From: Prorocentrum cordatum | Lineage: Eukaryota > Sar > Dinophyceae > Prorocentrales > Prorocentraceae | Reading direction: 5' to 3' | Length of the DNA: 64,000 nucleotides | Assembly (NCBI GenBank): GCA_963575745.1 | Contig: CAUYUJ010000698.1 | Span: 2,501 to 66,500 of the forward strand | Shown: in pieces, positions 43,150 to 54,239 of the stretch | Position numbering within the stretch: the stretch's first letter is position 1 | Layout of the letters: each line of letters starts with the position of its first letter | Notes under the pieces: model-generated | What the model saw: the letters and a program-made list of their open reading frames with translations, nothing else | Databases searched by the model: none | Told to the model about the DNA's origin: nothing | Position numbers and translations under genes: made by a program

Positions 43150-43700
43150 GCCGCAAGCACCTGTATACAAGGATGGACCACACGTCGTTTTCAAAATGGC
43201 ATTCTCGCCTGGGCGTCGCGCGCATTAGAGATAAAGCATGCAGCATATGTAATGGTTGAACGCGGGTGGTTTTAGAAGGAAGTTCTGGACCTAGCGCCGC
43301 GCACGCTCGGCTTGACCAAGTGAACCACTCGCGTTGAAACACTGCAGCAATAACGAAGATAGGGGGCGGTTCCCTTACAAAATGAGATTCGCGCCCTGGG
43401 TCCGCGCGCATTCGCCTTAAAAGCTTGCAAACACTACGAAGATGGACGACGGCTCCTGCTTCTAAGGGAGGCGATCGCTGGGGAGTTTCTACAAGAAAGC
43501 ACCACGCGCTTCAGCACATGTAACAACTGCAAGGATGCACGGCAGATCCTTTTTCGAAGAAGGGCAATCGCTTGAAACTTCCTCGGTGCAGCTGGCGGTA
43601 GAATACAAACGCGCGCAAAAATAACAGGTGGGGGGCGGCACTTTCATTCAAAATAGGGGTTTCACTGGTTCACTGGACACCTGATTTCACTGGGCGGTCA
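43150..43700 (+). repeat. Further diverged copies of the 80-base unit
   Basis: TTTTCAAAATGGCATTCTCG, GACCTAGCGCCGCGCACGC, CTTACAAAATGAGATTCGCG and TTCAAAATAGGGG recur at roughly unit spacing. They are more eroded than 42001-42440. Bases 43701-44166 hold no recognised feature. Confidence 0.5.
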
Positions 43701-44166
43701 TGCCTTGTCAAAATTTTCACGACGCGCTAGAATTATACAAAACAACTCAGATTCAACACCGGGCATTCGCTTGAATGGCAAGCCGGAGCTTTTGACGGGG
43801 GCGGCTCTTTTACCAAAAAATATCCCCAGATAGCCCTGCTAGCGGCGCCGTGGCGATAAATTATAGGCTGGGGGTGACGTCGATGCGGGAGGTGGTTCAC
43901 AAGGCCCCACCCCTAGGAACTTGATGCCGGCCTATATACGACCGATTTGGGTCGCCAAAGAGAGGGGGCGGTATCCGGGAGAGGCGCGGGCGCGGGATAC
44001 TAGGGTTCTCCCCGCCGGACGCTGCTAGCGCCGAGGCCCACCCCCACACTTCGTTCCTCTCGCCCTAACCTTTTTCTTGTAGGCACCGCCACCCCGAGCT
44101 ACCGCACCGCGCCCGTGCGCGAGAGGGGGCGCAAACGCGGCCTTGAAGCCCTGCGAACCCTCCATA

Positions 44167-44342
44167 CAGTCGGGGCGTTGACCTAAGGAACCCTAAATGA
44201 GGAACGAGGCCACTATTTTCCATAAGTTGAGCTTCGATTTCGTATCGAAAACCTGAGGAACACCTAAGGCAAGCTGCGAAACACTCAAGGAACACGGAGC
44301 CCCTCCCCAACGAAAAGGGTTCCTTCTTCAGGGCCCCGACTG
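44167..44342 (+). mobile_element. F8 TIR element, copy 1
   Basis: 176 bases with ends CAGTCGGGGCGTTGAC and CAGGGCCCCGACTG. Inside are GAACGAGGCC, CTCAAGGAACAC and CCCCAACGAAAAGGGTTCC. The copy at 57883 has the same length. Confidence 0.8.
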
Positions 44343-44429
44343 CGATACCCTCCGCGGTGGGGGGCACCCCTCCCGCCCCTGGAAGCCCCGCTGCCGCGGC
44401 GGAGAACGAGAGGGGGGGGCCAGAGGCAA

Positions 44430-44650
44430 GAGGGGGGAGGAGGAGGAGGACGAGGAGGAGGAGGAGGAGGAGGAGGAGGAGGAGGAGGAGGAGGCGGAGG
44501 AGGAGGGGGAGGAGGGGGAGGAGGAGGGGGAGGAGGAGGAGGGGGAGGAGGAGGAGGAGGAGGGGGAGGAGGAGGAGGAGGGGGAGGAGGAGGAGGAGGA
44601 GGAGGAGGAGGAGGAGGAGGAGGAGGAGGAGGAGGAGGAGTTGGAGGAGG
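44430..44650. repeat. GAG triplet array with GGGGAG variants
   Basis: Polypurine run of GAGGAG and GGGGAG. Frames read as poly-Pro, poly-Leu or poly-Ser on the minus strand. Confidence 0.95.
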
Positions 44651-45350
44651 CTTTTCCATGGCGGCTCTTCCATGGCGGCGTTCCCAAAAGTATCCTGCAG
44701 GCGCGCCATAAATCCTCGCACTGCCCCCGTCCCGAGAGGTCGCACAGGGCACCGCGCGCCCTCGCGGCCACCTCGGGCCGACGATCCCAAGAAGTGTGTT
44801 AACGGTAGCGTGTGTTTGTCCACCGAAGCCCTTCGGTAAGCTGCACGTTGTGTGAACGCATAGATGCGCGCGTCACAAAGCGTCTCGGCACGCTGGCGGA
44901 TCGCAAATGCCAAGCGCGAGCTTAGGGACGGAAGACGCGGCGAACTCAAATTAGATGGGCTGGAGAAACACGCGTCCCTCGTGCGTCGCGGGAGCCAAAG
45001 CTCTGCCACACGCCGCACAAACAACTGGCGAACGGAAGCGTTACGTCGGTGACGAAAATGTTGCGTCGGCTCCCTGAACGACCAAACCCACGATGCTATT
45101 TCCATGTCAGCAACCACCCTTAAAGTCGAAAAAGGGTTATGTCAGCAACGGGAAGTTACGTCGGTAATGTGCACTGGCTGTCGGCGAAGACGGGAGAGGG
45201 GGCAAGAGCGGGTAAGACGGGGGATGGGGATTAAGAAGGCGGAGGAAATAAAATGATAAGGACGGGCGAAGGAGCTGAGGGTCAATGTTTGAGTAACGGC
45301 AAAAAGCGAGTTATCGGCGGAGCTGGCGGAAGATAGCACACATTGGGCTA
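44651..45350. other. No recognised gene
   Basis: Unique sequence of moderate GC. ACGTCGGT/TACGTCGG occurs three times (about 45040, 45155) without clear structure. Confidence 0.4.
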
Positions 45351-45841
45351 TCACACGTTCGGAGGATCATTGTTCTGGCTCCGACCGCACGACGTCGTCC
45401 GAAACGCGCTGGGCGGGGCTGCCGGCGCGGCGCATCGCGCGCGCCCGCGGCTCCCACGGCAGCGCCCAGGTGCGGGGGTCGTGCCCGCAGCGGCCGCCCT
45501 CTCCTCGACGATCGATTGACAAAGTTCTTTGGGGGCCTGCATCATCTCGCCGATCACGTGCAATTCCAAGTCAGCGGCCGCCACGTGGTTACTGAGGGAC
45601 TCGGCGAATTCCGTCGTCCTCACGTTGCTAAGGTCACATGCCTCCTGGTTCCCGTCGCGCGGTGGCCAGTCCAGGCGGCGCCATCTGGCGTGACCTCAAC
45701 TCCGCCGAAAGGCTCGATGAGTGCCGTGAGCCGGTACTTGGTGACATCGCCCTGTTGACAGCACAAGCGTCTCGAAAACTGTACGTCAACCCCGTCATCT
45801 TGGGAATTGCCTTCTGGTGGCAATCTTCGAGCCTCGAACAC
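45351..45841 (-). other. Hypothetical coding segment, two frames
   Basis: Minus-strand translation gives QQGDVTKYRLTALIEPFGGV, EVTPDGAAWTGH and then, after one frame change near 45625, ESLSNHVAAADLELHVIGEM and MQAPKELCQSIVEER. The balanced composition and amphipathic pattern differ from the repeats around it. I recognise no family. It could be a two-exon gene fragment or a decayed element. Confidence 0.3.
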
Positions 45842-46287
45842 ATCGTCACGCAGACGATCGTTTCAAGAAGCCCCGGATCGCGATGACCCTGTTCGAGTCG
45901 TCTGCCTTAGTCCACGTCGAAGAAGCCATTCCTTATCGACCTATGCGCTTTGCCGTTCGGCGGTGCTTCCCAGCCGCCTGTCCAACAGCGTGCTGCCTCC
46001 GTCTTAAATTCGCGCCCGAAGCCCAGCGCTCCCGGTTTTGACCTTGAAAAGTGTTTTTAGGTTTCGTCCATTTGCCGATCGCATGCCGACACAAGTCCGC
46101 ACGAATTGTCCCCGCCATCGCGCGGGCCCCCAGCGGCGGCAGCGGCTTCAGGCGCTCCTTGGCTGGCAGCCACCATGAGGCGCACTACGGCGTCCCTCAG
46201 AAGCCATGGCCCGCTCAGGGCAGCCACGGAGCGCCCTCAGCCGCTTGCGCACTGGCTCCCCAACGAATGCCCTGTACACGAACACCG

Positions 46288-46524
46288 TCAGCGACGCCGT
46301 GCATCCTCCACGCTGCAGTCCGCGGCTGCAGCCACCTGGTCGAGCGTTCCCTCGAACTCGGTCTCGCCCGCCTGAGGCGCCAGGCGCGGGCCGAGGAGAT
46401 CGCAGTCATTAAGCCCGTTGCGGGCCCGCCGCCGCGCGGCGTCGAAGGCGCACGGCCCAAGAGCCAGCATCTGCGCCCAACCGTTGTTAAACGCCCTGGC
46501 ATCGGGTAGAGAATGAGGACACAC
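46288..46524 (-). other. Hypothetical open frame of 78 codons
   Basis: Minus-strand frame with balanced composition (NNGWAQMLALGPCAFDAARR, GETEFEGTLDQVAAAADCSV). No family recognised. It lies on the same strand as, and upstream of, the segment at 45351-45841 and might be an earlier exon; that is a guess. Confidence 0.25.
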
Positions 46525-46636
46525 TTTCCTGTTGGCACTCGGGGGCGAGGCCTGTAGTAAGGCTTATGGAGAGAGAAATTGGGAAGGGAGAGTGGATCGC
46601 AGCATCGTTGGTGCATCTTGGATTTACTCTGGTCCC

Positions 46637-46830
46637 CCTCCTCCTCCTCCTCCTCCTCCTCCTCCTCCTCCTCCCTCCTCCATCCTCCTCCCTCCTCCCT
46701 CCTCCCTCCTCCCTCCTCCCTCCTCCCTCCTCCCTCCTCCCTCCTCCCTCCTCCCTCCCCCCTCCTCCCTCCTCCCTCCTCCCTCCTCCCTCCCCCCTCC
46801 TCCCTCCTCCCTCCTCCCTCCTCCCTCCCT
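46637..46830. repeat. TCC array passing into a CCCTCCT heptamer array
   Basis: CTCCTC triplets give way at about 46675 to about 20 copies of CTCCCTC. Confidence 0.95.
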
Positions 46831-46984
46831 TTTCATCGTGCCGCCCACCCACTTCCCCACCCCAGCCGTTGGATGACAGCAGTGCGCCAGACACGCGTGA
46901 CCCTGCGGGCGTTGGCTGCTGTCCCCGCCCCAGTGGGCGTTTTCTTATTCGGCGTGTCGACATTGGGCGGAAGGGGGAAAAGGA

Positions 46985-47160
46985 GGAGGGGAGGAGGTCT
47001 GGCTCCGGACCTCTGCTTAGTGCGACTGTCTGCAGCAGTGCGTCCTGTGGGGGGAGGGCTCCACCTGCATGGAAAACAGGCGCCGAAAGCAGCCAAAATC
47101 TACTCCACGGGGGGGGGGGGAGGGCCAGCGCCGATTGGCAAAAGAGTACCACAAAAGAAC
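46985..47160 (+). repeat. F19 dispersed repeat, copy 2
   Basis: GTCTGGCTCCGGACCTCTGC, GTCTGCAGCAG, CTCCACCTGCATGGAAAACAG, CAGCCAAAATCTACTCCA and CCGATTGGCAAAA match 4337-4610, without the 93-base segment. Confidence 0.65.
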
Positions 47161-47469
47161 GCTCACCTGTAGATCTGGGTGGCCCTGTGGTTCGGTCGTC
47201 TTGGTATCGAGGTCTCCCCATGGGTCTCTCGGGAGCACTGGCCTGGCCGCACAAGGTGCGCGACAACACGGCGCGCGCGCGGGCCGTCCCACAGGCTGGA
47301 GGCAAACCAGTGAAAGCTCTCCTCCTCCTCCTCCTCCTCCTGCTTTCTTCCTCTTGGTCCGCACTCCTCGTGGTCCGCATCCTCATCCTCTTCCTCTACA
47401 GAGACACGCATCTATATACATATATATAATATGTAACAAAAATGAGAAACACAAACGTGCAGAGAACGA

Positions 47470-47614
47470 GAGAGAGAGAGAGGAACAAAGAGAGTGATAG
47501 AGGAAGGGAGGCGAGCGAGAGGACAACAGCAATCAAGCAGGGCATACAGAGGTAGAGTGAGAGAGAAGACAAGAGCAAGCAAACGACAGAGAGAGAGAGA
47601 GAGGAACAAGGAGG

Positions 47615-47647
<33 letters not shown>

Positions 47648-47700
47648 CGAGAAAGAACAGAGAGAGAGAGAGAAAGGAAGCAAGAGAACAACAAAGGAGG
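47470..47700. repeat. GA dinucleotide tract
   Basis: AGAGAG runs interrupted by GCAAG and GGAAC. Preceded by a TCC stretch at 47318-47343. Confidence 0.9.
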
Positions 47701-48351
47701 GAGGAGGGAGGGGAGACAAAAAAATTAGGCAGCTGATCTGAACTTCACACTTCACAAGCAAGGACGAGACGACGACGGCGGCGGCGGCGAAGGAGGAGGC
47801 CGACGACGACGACAGCGGCCACGCCGGCGACGGCTGCAAATCGCCTGTCGGCGGCCCCGCTGCCCGCGTCCCCCGCGGCGCCCCCGGAGTCGCGCGGGGA
47901 TGGAGGGCGGCCTCCGACCAGGACCCGTCCTCGGGGCAGACGGGGGGATGTAGATGCAGAGCTGCTGAGGAGCAACGGAAGGGGGGGACTGGCACAGGGA
48001 GAACCCAGGGCTTCCCAGCTGAAGGAAGGATCTAGCGGCGCGGCGATCCTCTCTGCAGAGTTCTTTTCCATTGGGGCACGAGCTTTGCCCATGGCGCTGT
48101 CAAATCTCTTAAGTGCATCGTCGCCCGCGTGGGAAATAAAGGAGCCCCCCAAAAAAATCACCCCCCATGATAACCACCCCGACCCGTAGGCGCGCCCCAA
48201 GAAGGACTCGGACAGGGCAGGGCTGTTTAGGAAATGCCCAAGGCCGTGCAGTAAACGCCAATTGTGGGGTCCGGGTGGTTTTTCCTCCCTCGAATAGGGG
48301 GGAACATCGACCTGGAATCGGCGATACGTCGCCGACAGCTCGGCGACAGGC
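47701..48351. other. No recognised gene
   Basis: GC-rich sequence with a GGCGGCGGC stretch near 47776. Open frames are long on the minus strand but show no known domain. Confidence 0.4.
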
Positions 48352-48475
48352 CCTCCTCCCCTCCTCCTCCTCCTCCTCCTCCTCCTCCTCCTCCTCCTCC
48401 TCCTCCTCCTCCTCCTCCTCCTCCTCCTCCTCCTCCTCCTCCTCCTCCTCCTCCTCCTCCTCCTCCTCCTCCCCG
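48352..48475. repeat. TCC triplet array
   Basis: About 40 CTC/TCC triplets without interruption. Confidence 0.95.
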
Positions 48476-48601
48476 ATAGTGAGCCCGCACGTTCCTGGGC
48501 AGGCTGGGGCCCTTGAGCCCCTCCCGCGACCAGTGGACAATTCGGGGTCGATACCTCCCCCCCTATGCCTACCTCCCCCTATCGGGTCGGGCGAAAGGGG
48601 G

Positions 48602-48760
48602 GGATAGCAAAGGGGGGGGGGGGTGAGAATCAGCTCACGTAGCTGATTTTGCCGGCGCCTCCCCGCGCCGGGAGGCGCCCATGCATCGAGGAATGGGCCC
48701 GGCGGCGGGGCCGAAACCAGCGGCATGCAGCAGATTTCGTAATCCCCCCTTTCCCAATCC
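48602..48760 (+). mobile_element. F9 dispersed element, copy 2
   Basis: Starts GGATAGCAAAGGGG, contains GAATCAGCTCACGTAGC, GGAGGCGCCCATGCATCG and GGGCCGAAACCAGC, and ends CCCCCCTTTCCCAATCC, as at 24422. Confidence 0.7.
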
Positions 48761-49019
48761 CCCCCTTTGCGTCCGGCCCGACCCTACCGTTGCCCCTGAG
48801 CTGCGGGCCGTGCAAGCCTGGGTTTCTTTGCCAGCGGCGGCACGGGACAGGGAGCAGCCGGGCCGCGGAGTTGGCGGCGCTCGCGTGCCAGCGGAAGCCC
48901 CAAGACGCAGCGGAACGGCTCTGTGAGCACACCTCGAGAGGGCCAAGGGGCAAAATGCATGCAACAGCCGCTGACGGTCTCACCTTGTCGGGTTTCCGAC
49001 TGCCGAAGACGGCGCAGGA

Positions 49020-49660
49020 GGACCCCAAATGGTCCGAAGGCAGCCCACGAGGCCGATTGGCCCCCACGACGGCCCAAGGAGCCTCCGAAGCGGCCTCAAG
49101 AAAGGCCTGGGACGGAGATCGCGAGAAGGCCTTCGGCGGCTTTCCCTCCAAGATGGATCGCAAGACCCTCCAGACCCCCGACGTCATGATTTTTCCATGA
49201 CGTGAACCTCCAGTCTGGACCCATTCCCTGGGACCGGTTTGTCGTCCTGAGTCGATGCTTGACGTTCTCCTGGGGCCTGGCGAGGGCCCCAAGAGGCCGA
49301 GAGCAGCGAGAAGCTCCCCGTCGTGATAGTTCTGTTCATGACCCCAGGGGGGTCTGGGCCCCAACGTACCCTCAAGAGGGCCCAGCAAGCCCCCCCAGAG
49401 GCGCCGAAGACGCTCCCCAAAAGGCGCCCAAAGCCTCAGGGGTCCCCAAAATGCACTGGGCCCGCAGCCAGGGGCCTCCGAGACCGCCAGCAAACCACAA
49501 GAGCCTTCCAGAAGCCCCCAAGAGGCCCCAAAAGACCCCCCCCCAGGGAGCCCCCCAAGAGACCCCCAGAGGCCCCGGAGAGGCCTCCCCAAAGGCAGCC
49601 AAAAGGCCCCAGGAAGTCTCCATGAAGCCGCCCTGAAAATCCTCCTCAAGGCCCCCAGAA
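49020..49660 (-). repeat. Degenerate CTTGGGGCC repeat around an F11 copy
   Basis: CCCAAGAGGCC and GGCCCAAGG units lie on both sides of F11 (49172-49342). Bases 49661-50120 hold no recognised gene. Confidence 0.6.
49172..49342 (+). mobile_element. F11 dispersed repeat
   Basis: CCCCGACGTCATGATTTTTC then ATGACGTG forms the inverted start. GGGACCGGTTTGTCGTCC, GGGGCCTGGCGAGGGCC and CGTCGTGATAG follow. Confidence 0.65.
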
Positions 49661-50120
49661 GCGTTGCAAGAGAACCCGCGAGGCATCCAACACGCCTCCA
49701 GCCCACGACCCAGGTACGGTGGCAGGATGTACTCGCAGAACTTCGGTGGGTCCTGGGTGCGTGCTCTGCTGAGCGCTGCCATGCCACTGCCTTGCCACTG
49801 TTCACCCCCCAAGCGAGGTTCACCCGACAGCTCAAGGAAACGACCGCCACTTCCCACTTTCGCAGCCCCTGCGAGCACGCAGGCAAAAGCCAGCGATGAT
49901 GGAACTTGGGCCGGCGGAGTGGGAGAAACGGTCCGCCGCCCCACAGGATTCGGCGTGCGAGGCATGATCTGCAAGGACTGTTGCTCATGAACCTTCTGAC
50001 CTACGCACGTGTCCTACCTTTCCCTGCTCCGAGCCTCAACCCCTCCTGGGGTCCTCCCCGGGGACCGCTCCTTCTGCTGGTCCAAGGGCCGTGGAGGCCG
50101 CCGGGGCGCCCTCTGGCCAC

Positions 50121-50297
50121 ATTCAGGAGGGAAAAAAACACACAGACACAAGTCATCGTCGATTCCCCAGAAAATATTGGAAAATGTGGGAAGCGGGGGG
50201 GAAGATAAAAACCCAGAACATATGTGGAAATATGGGGAATCCTGTTGTTTGTGTGTGTGTGTGTTCATTTGTGTGTCCCAGGGCCCCTTCACACATG
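50121..50297 (-). mobile_element. F10 dispersed repeat, copy 2
   Basis: On the minus strand: GAAGGGGCCCTGGGACACAC, ATTCCCCATATTTCC, TTCTGGGT, TCTGGGGAATCGACGA and TGTGTCTGTGTG. Reverse of the copy at 41828. Confidence 0.75.
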
Positions 50298-50715
50298 CTC
50301 GAAACAACCCCCGTTTCAAGTGCTCGTTTTCTGGGCGCCGCCAGGCCCTAGCAGAAACCTCTCCAGAAGCCTCCCAAGCCAGTTTGGGGGAGCCGATCGG
50401 GGTCCTTCCTGAGCTCACGTTATGGTCGCCTAGGGCGCCTATTGGAGGCTTCTCCACATTTGTTCGGGTTCAGAACACATGCGAACCCCGAATAGCAGCA
50501 AAAACCAATCATTCACTGCGTGGAGCTCCCCATATGTACATCTATTAGCACGGACCTGTCCGCCGTGAGTGTCTAGAAACAAGAGTTTCCGAATATTCAC
50601 GGACTGAACACTGACGGTCTGGGAGTGAATCTGACTGTGAATGAGTTGGAGTGTGCATCAATCTCAATAGTACGAGCGCGTCTCTGCGCATGAGCCTGGG
50701 GCCTCCTGGGGCCTC

Positions 50716-52598
50716 CTGATATAACCCCCTGGCGCCCCCACTTGGAAGTGCTGAAACCAGCGCCTCGCCCGAGAAACCCTCGGAAACTGCTCCGAAAGAG
50801 GAAGTTGAGCACCCAGACAACCTGAGACATCCCCCCAATCTGGGCGCGAACGGGCCCGTGGTATACCCCCTGGCGCCACCCTTTGGAAGTGCTGAAACCA
50901 ACGCCTAGCTTGAGACATCCTCGGAAACTGCTCCGAAAGAGAAGGATGTTGAGCACCCAACAAACCGCCTGAGACATCCCCCCAATCTGGGCGCGAACGG
51001 GCCCGTGATATACCCCTGGCGCCCCCCTTTGGAAATGCTGAAACCAACGCCTAGCCTGAGACATCCTCGGAAACTGCTCCGAAAGAGAAGGATGTTGAGC
51101 ACCCAAACAAGCAAACCGCCTGAGACATCCCCCCAATCTGGGCGCGAACGGGCCCGTGATATACCCCATGGCGCCCCCCCTTGGCAGTGCTGAAACCAGC
51201 GCCTCGCCTGAGACATCCTCGGAAACTGCTCCGAAAGAGAAGGATGTCGAGCACCCAAACAACATGATGGCCGCGAACCGAACCGAGAACCGAGAACCGG
51301 CCGCCGAACCGAACCGGCCGAACCGGACCGGTCCTCGACCCGAACCGGCTGAACCAGACCGCGCCAGCCTCTGACCCGAACCGGCCGGACCGAACCGGCC
51401 CGACGAACCGAACCGGCCGAACCGGACCCCCCCTCGGGGCTGGAGGGGCGGGGGGAACTGACCCCCCCTCAGGACGGCGGGGATCGGAGGGGACCTGACC
51501 CCCTCAGGACGCGGCGGGGGCGGGGGGGGACCTGACCCCACCTCAGGACCTGACCCCCCTCAGGGCCCTCTTGGAGCCTTGCGGGGCCCGCCTGGGAGGC
51601 CCAGGAGCGCCCCCAGCGGGCCCCGAGAGGGCCCTTAACGCGCATGTCGTGCGCATGTCGTGGCCCTGGGGCCCAGGACGACGACGACATGCGCACGACA
51701 TGCGCCCTTGGGTCCTTCTTGGGGCTCTCTTGGAGCCCTCCTGGGCCCTCTTGGGGCCTTGCGGGGCCCGCCTGGGAGGCCCAGGAACGCTCCCAGAGGG
51801 CCCCGAGAGGGCCCTTAACGCGCATGTCGCGCGCATGTCGTGGCCCTGGGCGGGACATGACCCCCCCTCAGGGCGGGACCTGACCCCCCCTCAGGACCTG
51901 ACCCCCCCTCAGGACGGAAGGCGAAGGCGCCGCGGGACCTGACCCCCCCTAAGGACGACGGACGGCGCCGCGGGACCTGACCCCCCCTCAGGACGCACGG
52001 CGGCGCGGGACCTGACCCCCCCTCAGGACGGAGGTCGGCGCGGGCCGCGGGACCTGACCCCCCCTCAGGACGTACGGCGGCGCGGAACCTGACCCCCCCT
52101 CAGGACGGAGGTTGGCGCGGGCCGCGGGACCTGACCCCCCCTCAGGACGCGGCGGGGGCGGCGGGGGACCTGACCCCCCCCTCAGCCGCCGGGGCGGCGG
52201 GGGACCTGACCCCCCCTCAGGACGGACAGCGCCCCCCCTCAGGACCTGACCCCCCCTCATCCGTCGGCCCTCCCTCCCTCGTCCCTCCCTCGTCCCTCCC
52301 TCGTCCCTCCCTCCCTCCGAACCGAACCGGCCGAACCGGACCGGACCGGCCGAACCGGACCGGCCAAAATACTCGAACCGGACCGGATGGACCGAACTGG
52401 ACGGCGATCTGAACCGGACCGGCCGCACCGACACGAAGGCGCGCCGAACCGGACCGAACCGAACCGAACCGGGGCCATCATGAAACAAGCAAACCGCCTG
52501 AGACATCCCCCCGATCTGGGCGCGTACGGGCCTGTGATATACCCCCTGGCGCCCCCCTTTGGGAAAACTGAAACCAGCGCCTCGCCTGAGACATCCTC
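50716..52598 (+). repeat. Five-unit tandem satellite interrupted by a 1.2-kb insertion
   Basis: Units of 141, 146 and 152 bases share GTGCTGAAACCAGCGCCTCG, CTGAGACATCC, CGGAAACTGCTCCGAAAGAG, CATCCCCCCAATCTGGGCGC and GGGCCCGTGATATACCCC. Anchors fall at 50743, 50884, 51030, 51182 and 52560. The last unit is 152 bases from the fourth once the insertion and one copy of its duplication are removed. Unit lengths are not all multiples of three, so it is not coding. Confidence 0.85.
51263..52482. mobile_element. 1,220-base element built of small repeats, with TIR and target duplication
   Basis: It starts CATGATGGCC and ends GGCCATCATG. AAACAA flanks it on both sides (51257-51262 and 52483-52488). 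The intact site CACCCAAACAAGCAAACCGC occurs in the neighbouring unit near 51105. Inside: GAACCGGACCGG repeats at both ends, many copies of CCTGACCCCCCCTCAGG, two copies of a roughly 100-base block containing CTTAACGCGCATGTCG (near 51630 and 51815), and CGTCCCTCC repeats. It encodes no recognisable protein. Confidence 0.8.
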
Positions 52599-52599
52599 A

Positions 52600-53030
52600 C
52601 AACGTGTGTGTGAGTCTGAGCGCGGAAGTACCAGGAGTGTGAATGAGTCTGCATATGAGTTATCCCGAGGATGAGAAACCTGAGAGTATCAGGAACCGAA
52701 GAGCGAGCGCATCTGAGCAGAACCCCATTTCAGGAGATGGGGAATCAAACAAACAGGAGTTCGACGATTCCGGCTGCCTCGGGCTTCACCTTGTGCCTCT
52801 CTTGGAGCTTCAGTGCATCTCCCTGGGCGCCTCCTTCAATCTTGGAACCCGCAGATGCCCTCCGCGGCCGTCCTGACTGCCTCTCAGGCCTCCCCTCGAG
52901 CTCCCCGGACGCCGTCTGGGCCATGTGTGCGGTCGTCTGCGGCGCCCCCCGAGCGCCCCCATGGAGGCTCTCCACGGCCGCCCTGGCAGCTTACCAGGGC
53001 CCTCCTCGGCTTCCAGGAGCAGGTTCTCTG
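52600..53030. other. No recognised gene
   Basis: Ordinary-complexity GC-rich sequence. Plus- and minus-strand frames overlap without a family match. Confidence 0.4.
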
Positions 53031-53214
53031 TACTCCAGATTTCGTAATAAAAGGGAGGGGGCTGGACCCTCCAAGACAAGCCATTTCAGACCCCCCCCCG
53101 TGGGAGAACCCTCCAAAACATCGTCCCCAGACCCCCCAGGCCCTTCAAGATAGCCTGGAAGAGACCCCCCCCCCGAAATGAGACCCCCCTCCCTTTATTA
53201 CGAAATCTGGAGTA
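53031..53214 (-). mobile_element. F1 palindromic TIR element, copy 2
   Basis: 184 bases, TACTCCAGATTTCGTAAT to its complement ATTACGAAATCTGGAGTA. Inside, CCAAGACAAGCCATTTCAG and ATAGCCTGGAAGAGACC match copy 1 in reverse. Confidence 0.85.
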
Positions 53215-53449
53215 ACTATTTGGGCCTTCTTGGGCCGCCTTCGCCTCTGTGTGACCCAATGCTGTTCAGGTGGCACACGTTTCTCGACAGCGATCCTCCC
53301 CAAGTCTGGTCGCCAGATTCACGTCCTCCCACATCTGCATCAAAGCGACCGCACTCCAAAAACAATGGGGCGGCGGTGTCTGCCCCCGCAGGGGCGTTCA
53401 ACTGAATATATCGGCAACGCACCCTGGCGGGGTGTAGGGGCCCACAGCC

Positions 53450-53760
53450 CAACCGCGCCGCAAGAGGGCCCCAAGAGTGTCCAGGGCCCCAAGAGGGCAC
53501 CGATTCTGCCCAAAAGGGCACCGAAAACTGCCGAACATGCTCTCAAGACGGTCCCACCAAGAGAACACCCAAGAGGGCCTCAACTTGCCCTAACCATTGA
53601 GTTCTCATATGTGTTCGATGGGATTCTATATACACACGGTTTGAAGCTTCAGGGCCCCACAGGACGGCTCAAGATGTCCCCAACAGGCTCCCGAAACGAC
53701 CCCACAAACCCCCAAGAGACCTCAAGGCGGTCCAACAGAGATTAAGACAACCCAAGAGGC
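53450..53760 (-). repeat. Degenerate CTTGGGGCC repeat, reverse orientation
   Basis: CCCCAAGAGGGC and CCCAAGAGGC units with a higher-order spacer near 53590 (AACCATTGAGTTCTC). Confidence 0.6.
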
Positions 53761-54239
53761 TTCTAAACGGACCGCCGACCCTGTCGGCGGATGTGAGGGG
53801 CTTTTCCGTTCGAGTCGTCGTCGCCGTCATTCGTTCATCGTCGTCTTTGTCGTCCTCTTTCCCTGCGTTTTCGTTTCCCTGTGCCCGTCGCCGCTCCTCT
53901 TTTCTTTCCTGGGTCCTCCTCCTCAAGCGCGTCAGCCGAAGCCAAATTGAGCGACGTCGTCATACACTCGAAGGGAAGCCCCTTCCCGTTGATCCCTCCC
54001 CCGCCAGGAGGGGGGGTCCCAGGAGAGTCCTGGGTCCAGATCCAGGTCAGATACGCTTCCCCCTCCGGCGGTTCCCGGGCCGCAATGAAACCTCAAGTCG
54101 GACCAGAATTGCCCCAAAAGCTCCCAAAAACAGTTCACGAGGGCCCCGGATCGCTGAACAATCTGTCCAAACAGCAAATTTGCCTTTGGTTTTTTGTTTC
54201 TATATATATATATACACACACATACATATAATTTCGGCG

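Noticed and set aside
50597-51541. 314-codon minus-strand frame over the 150-base satellite
   Set aside because: Unit lengths of 141, 146 and 152 bases break phase, so the frame is not maintained as a protein repeat.
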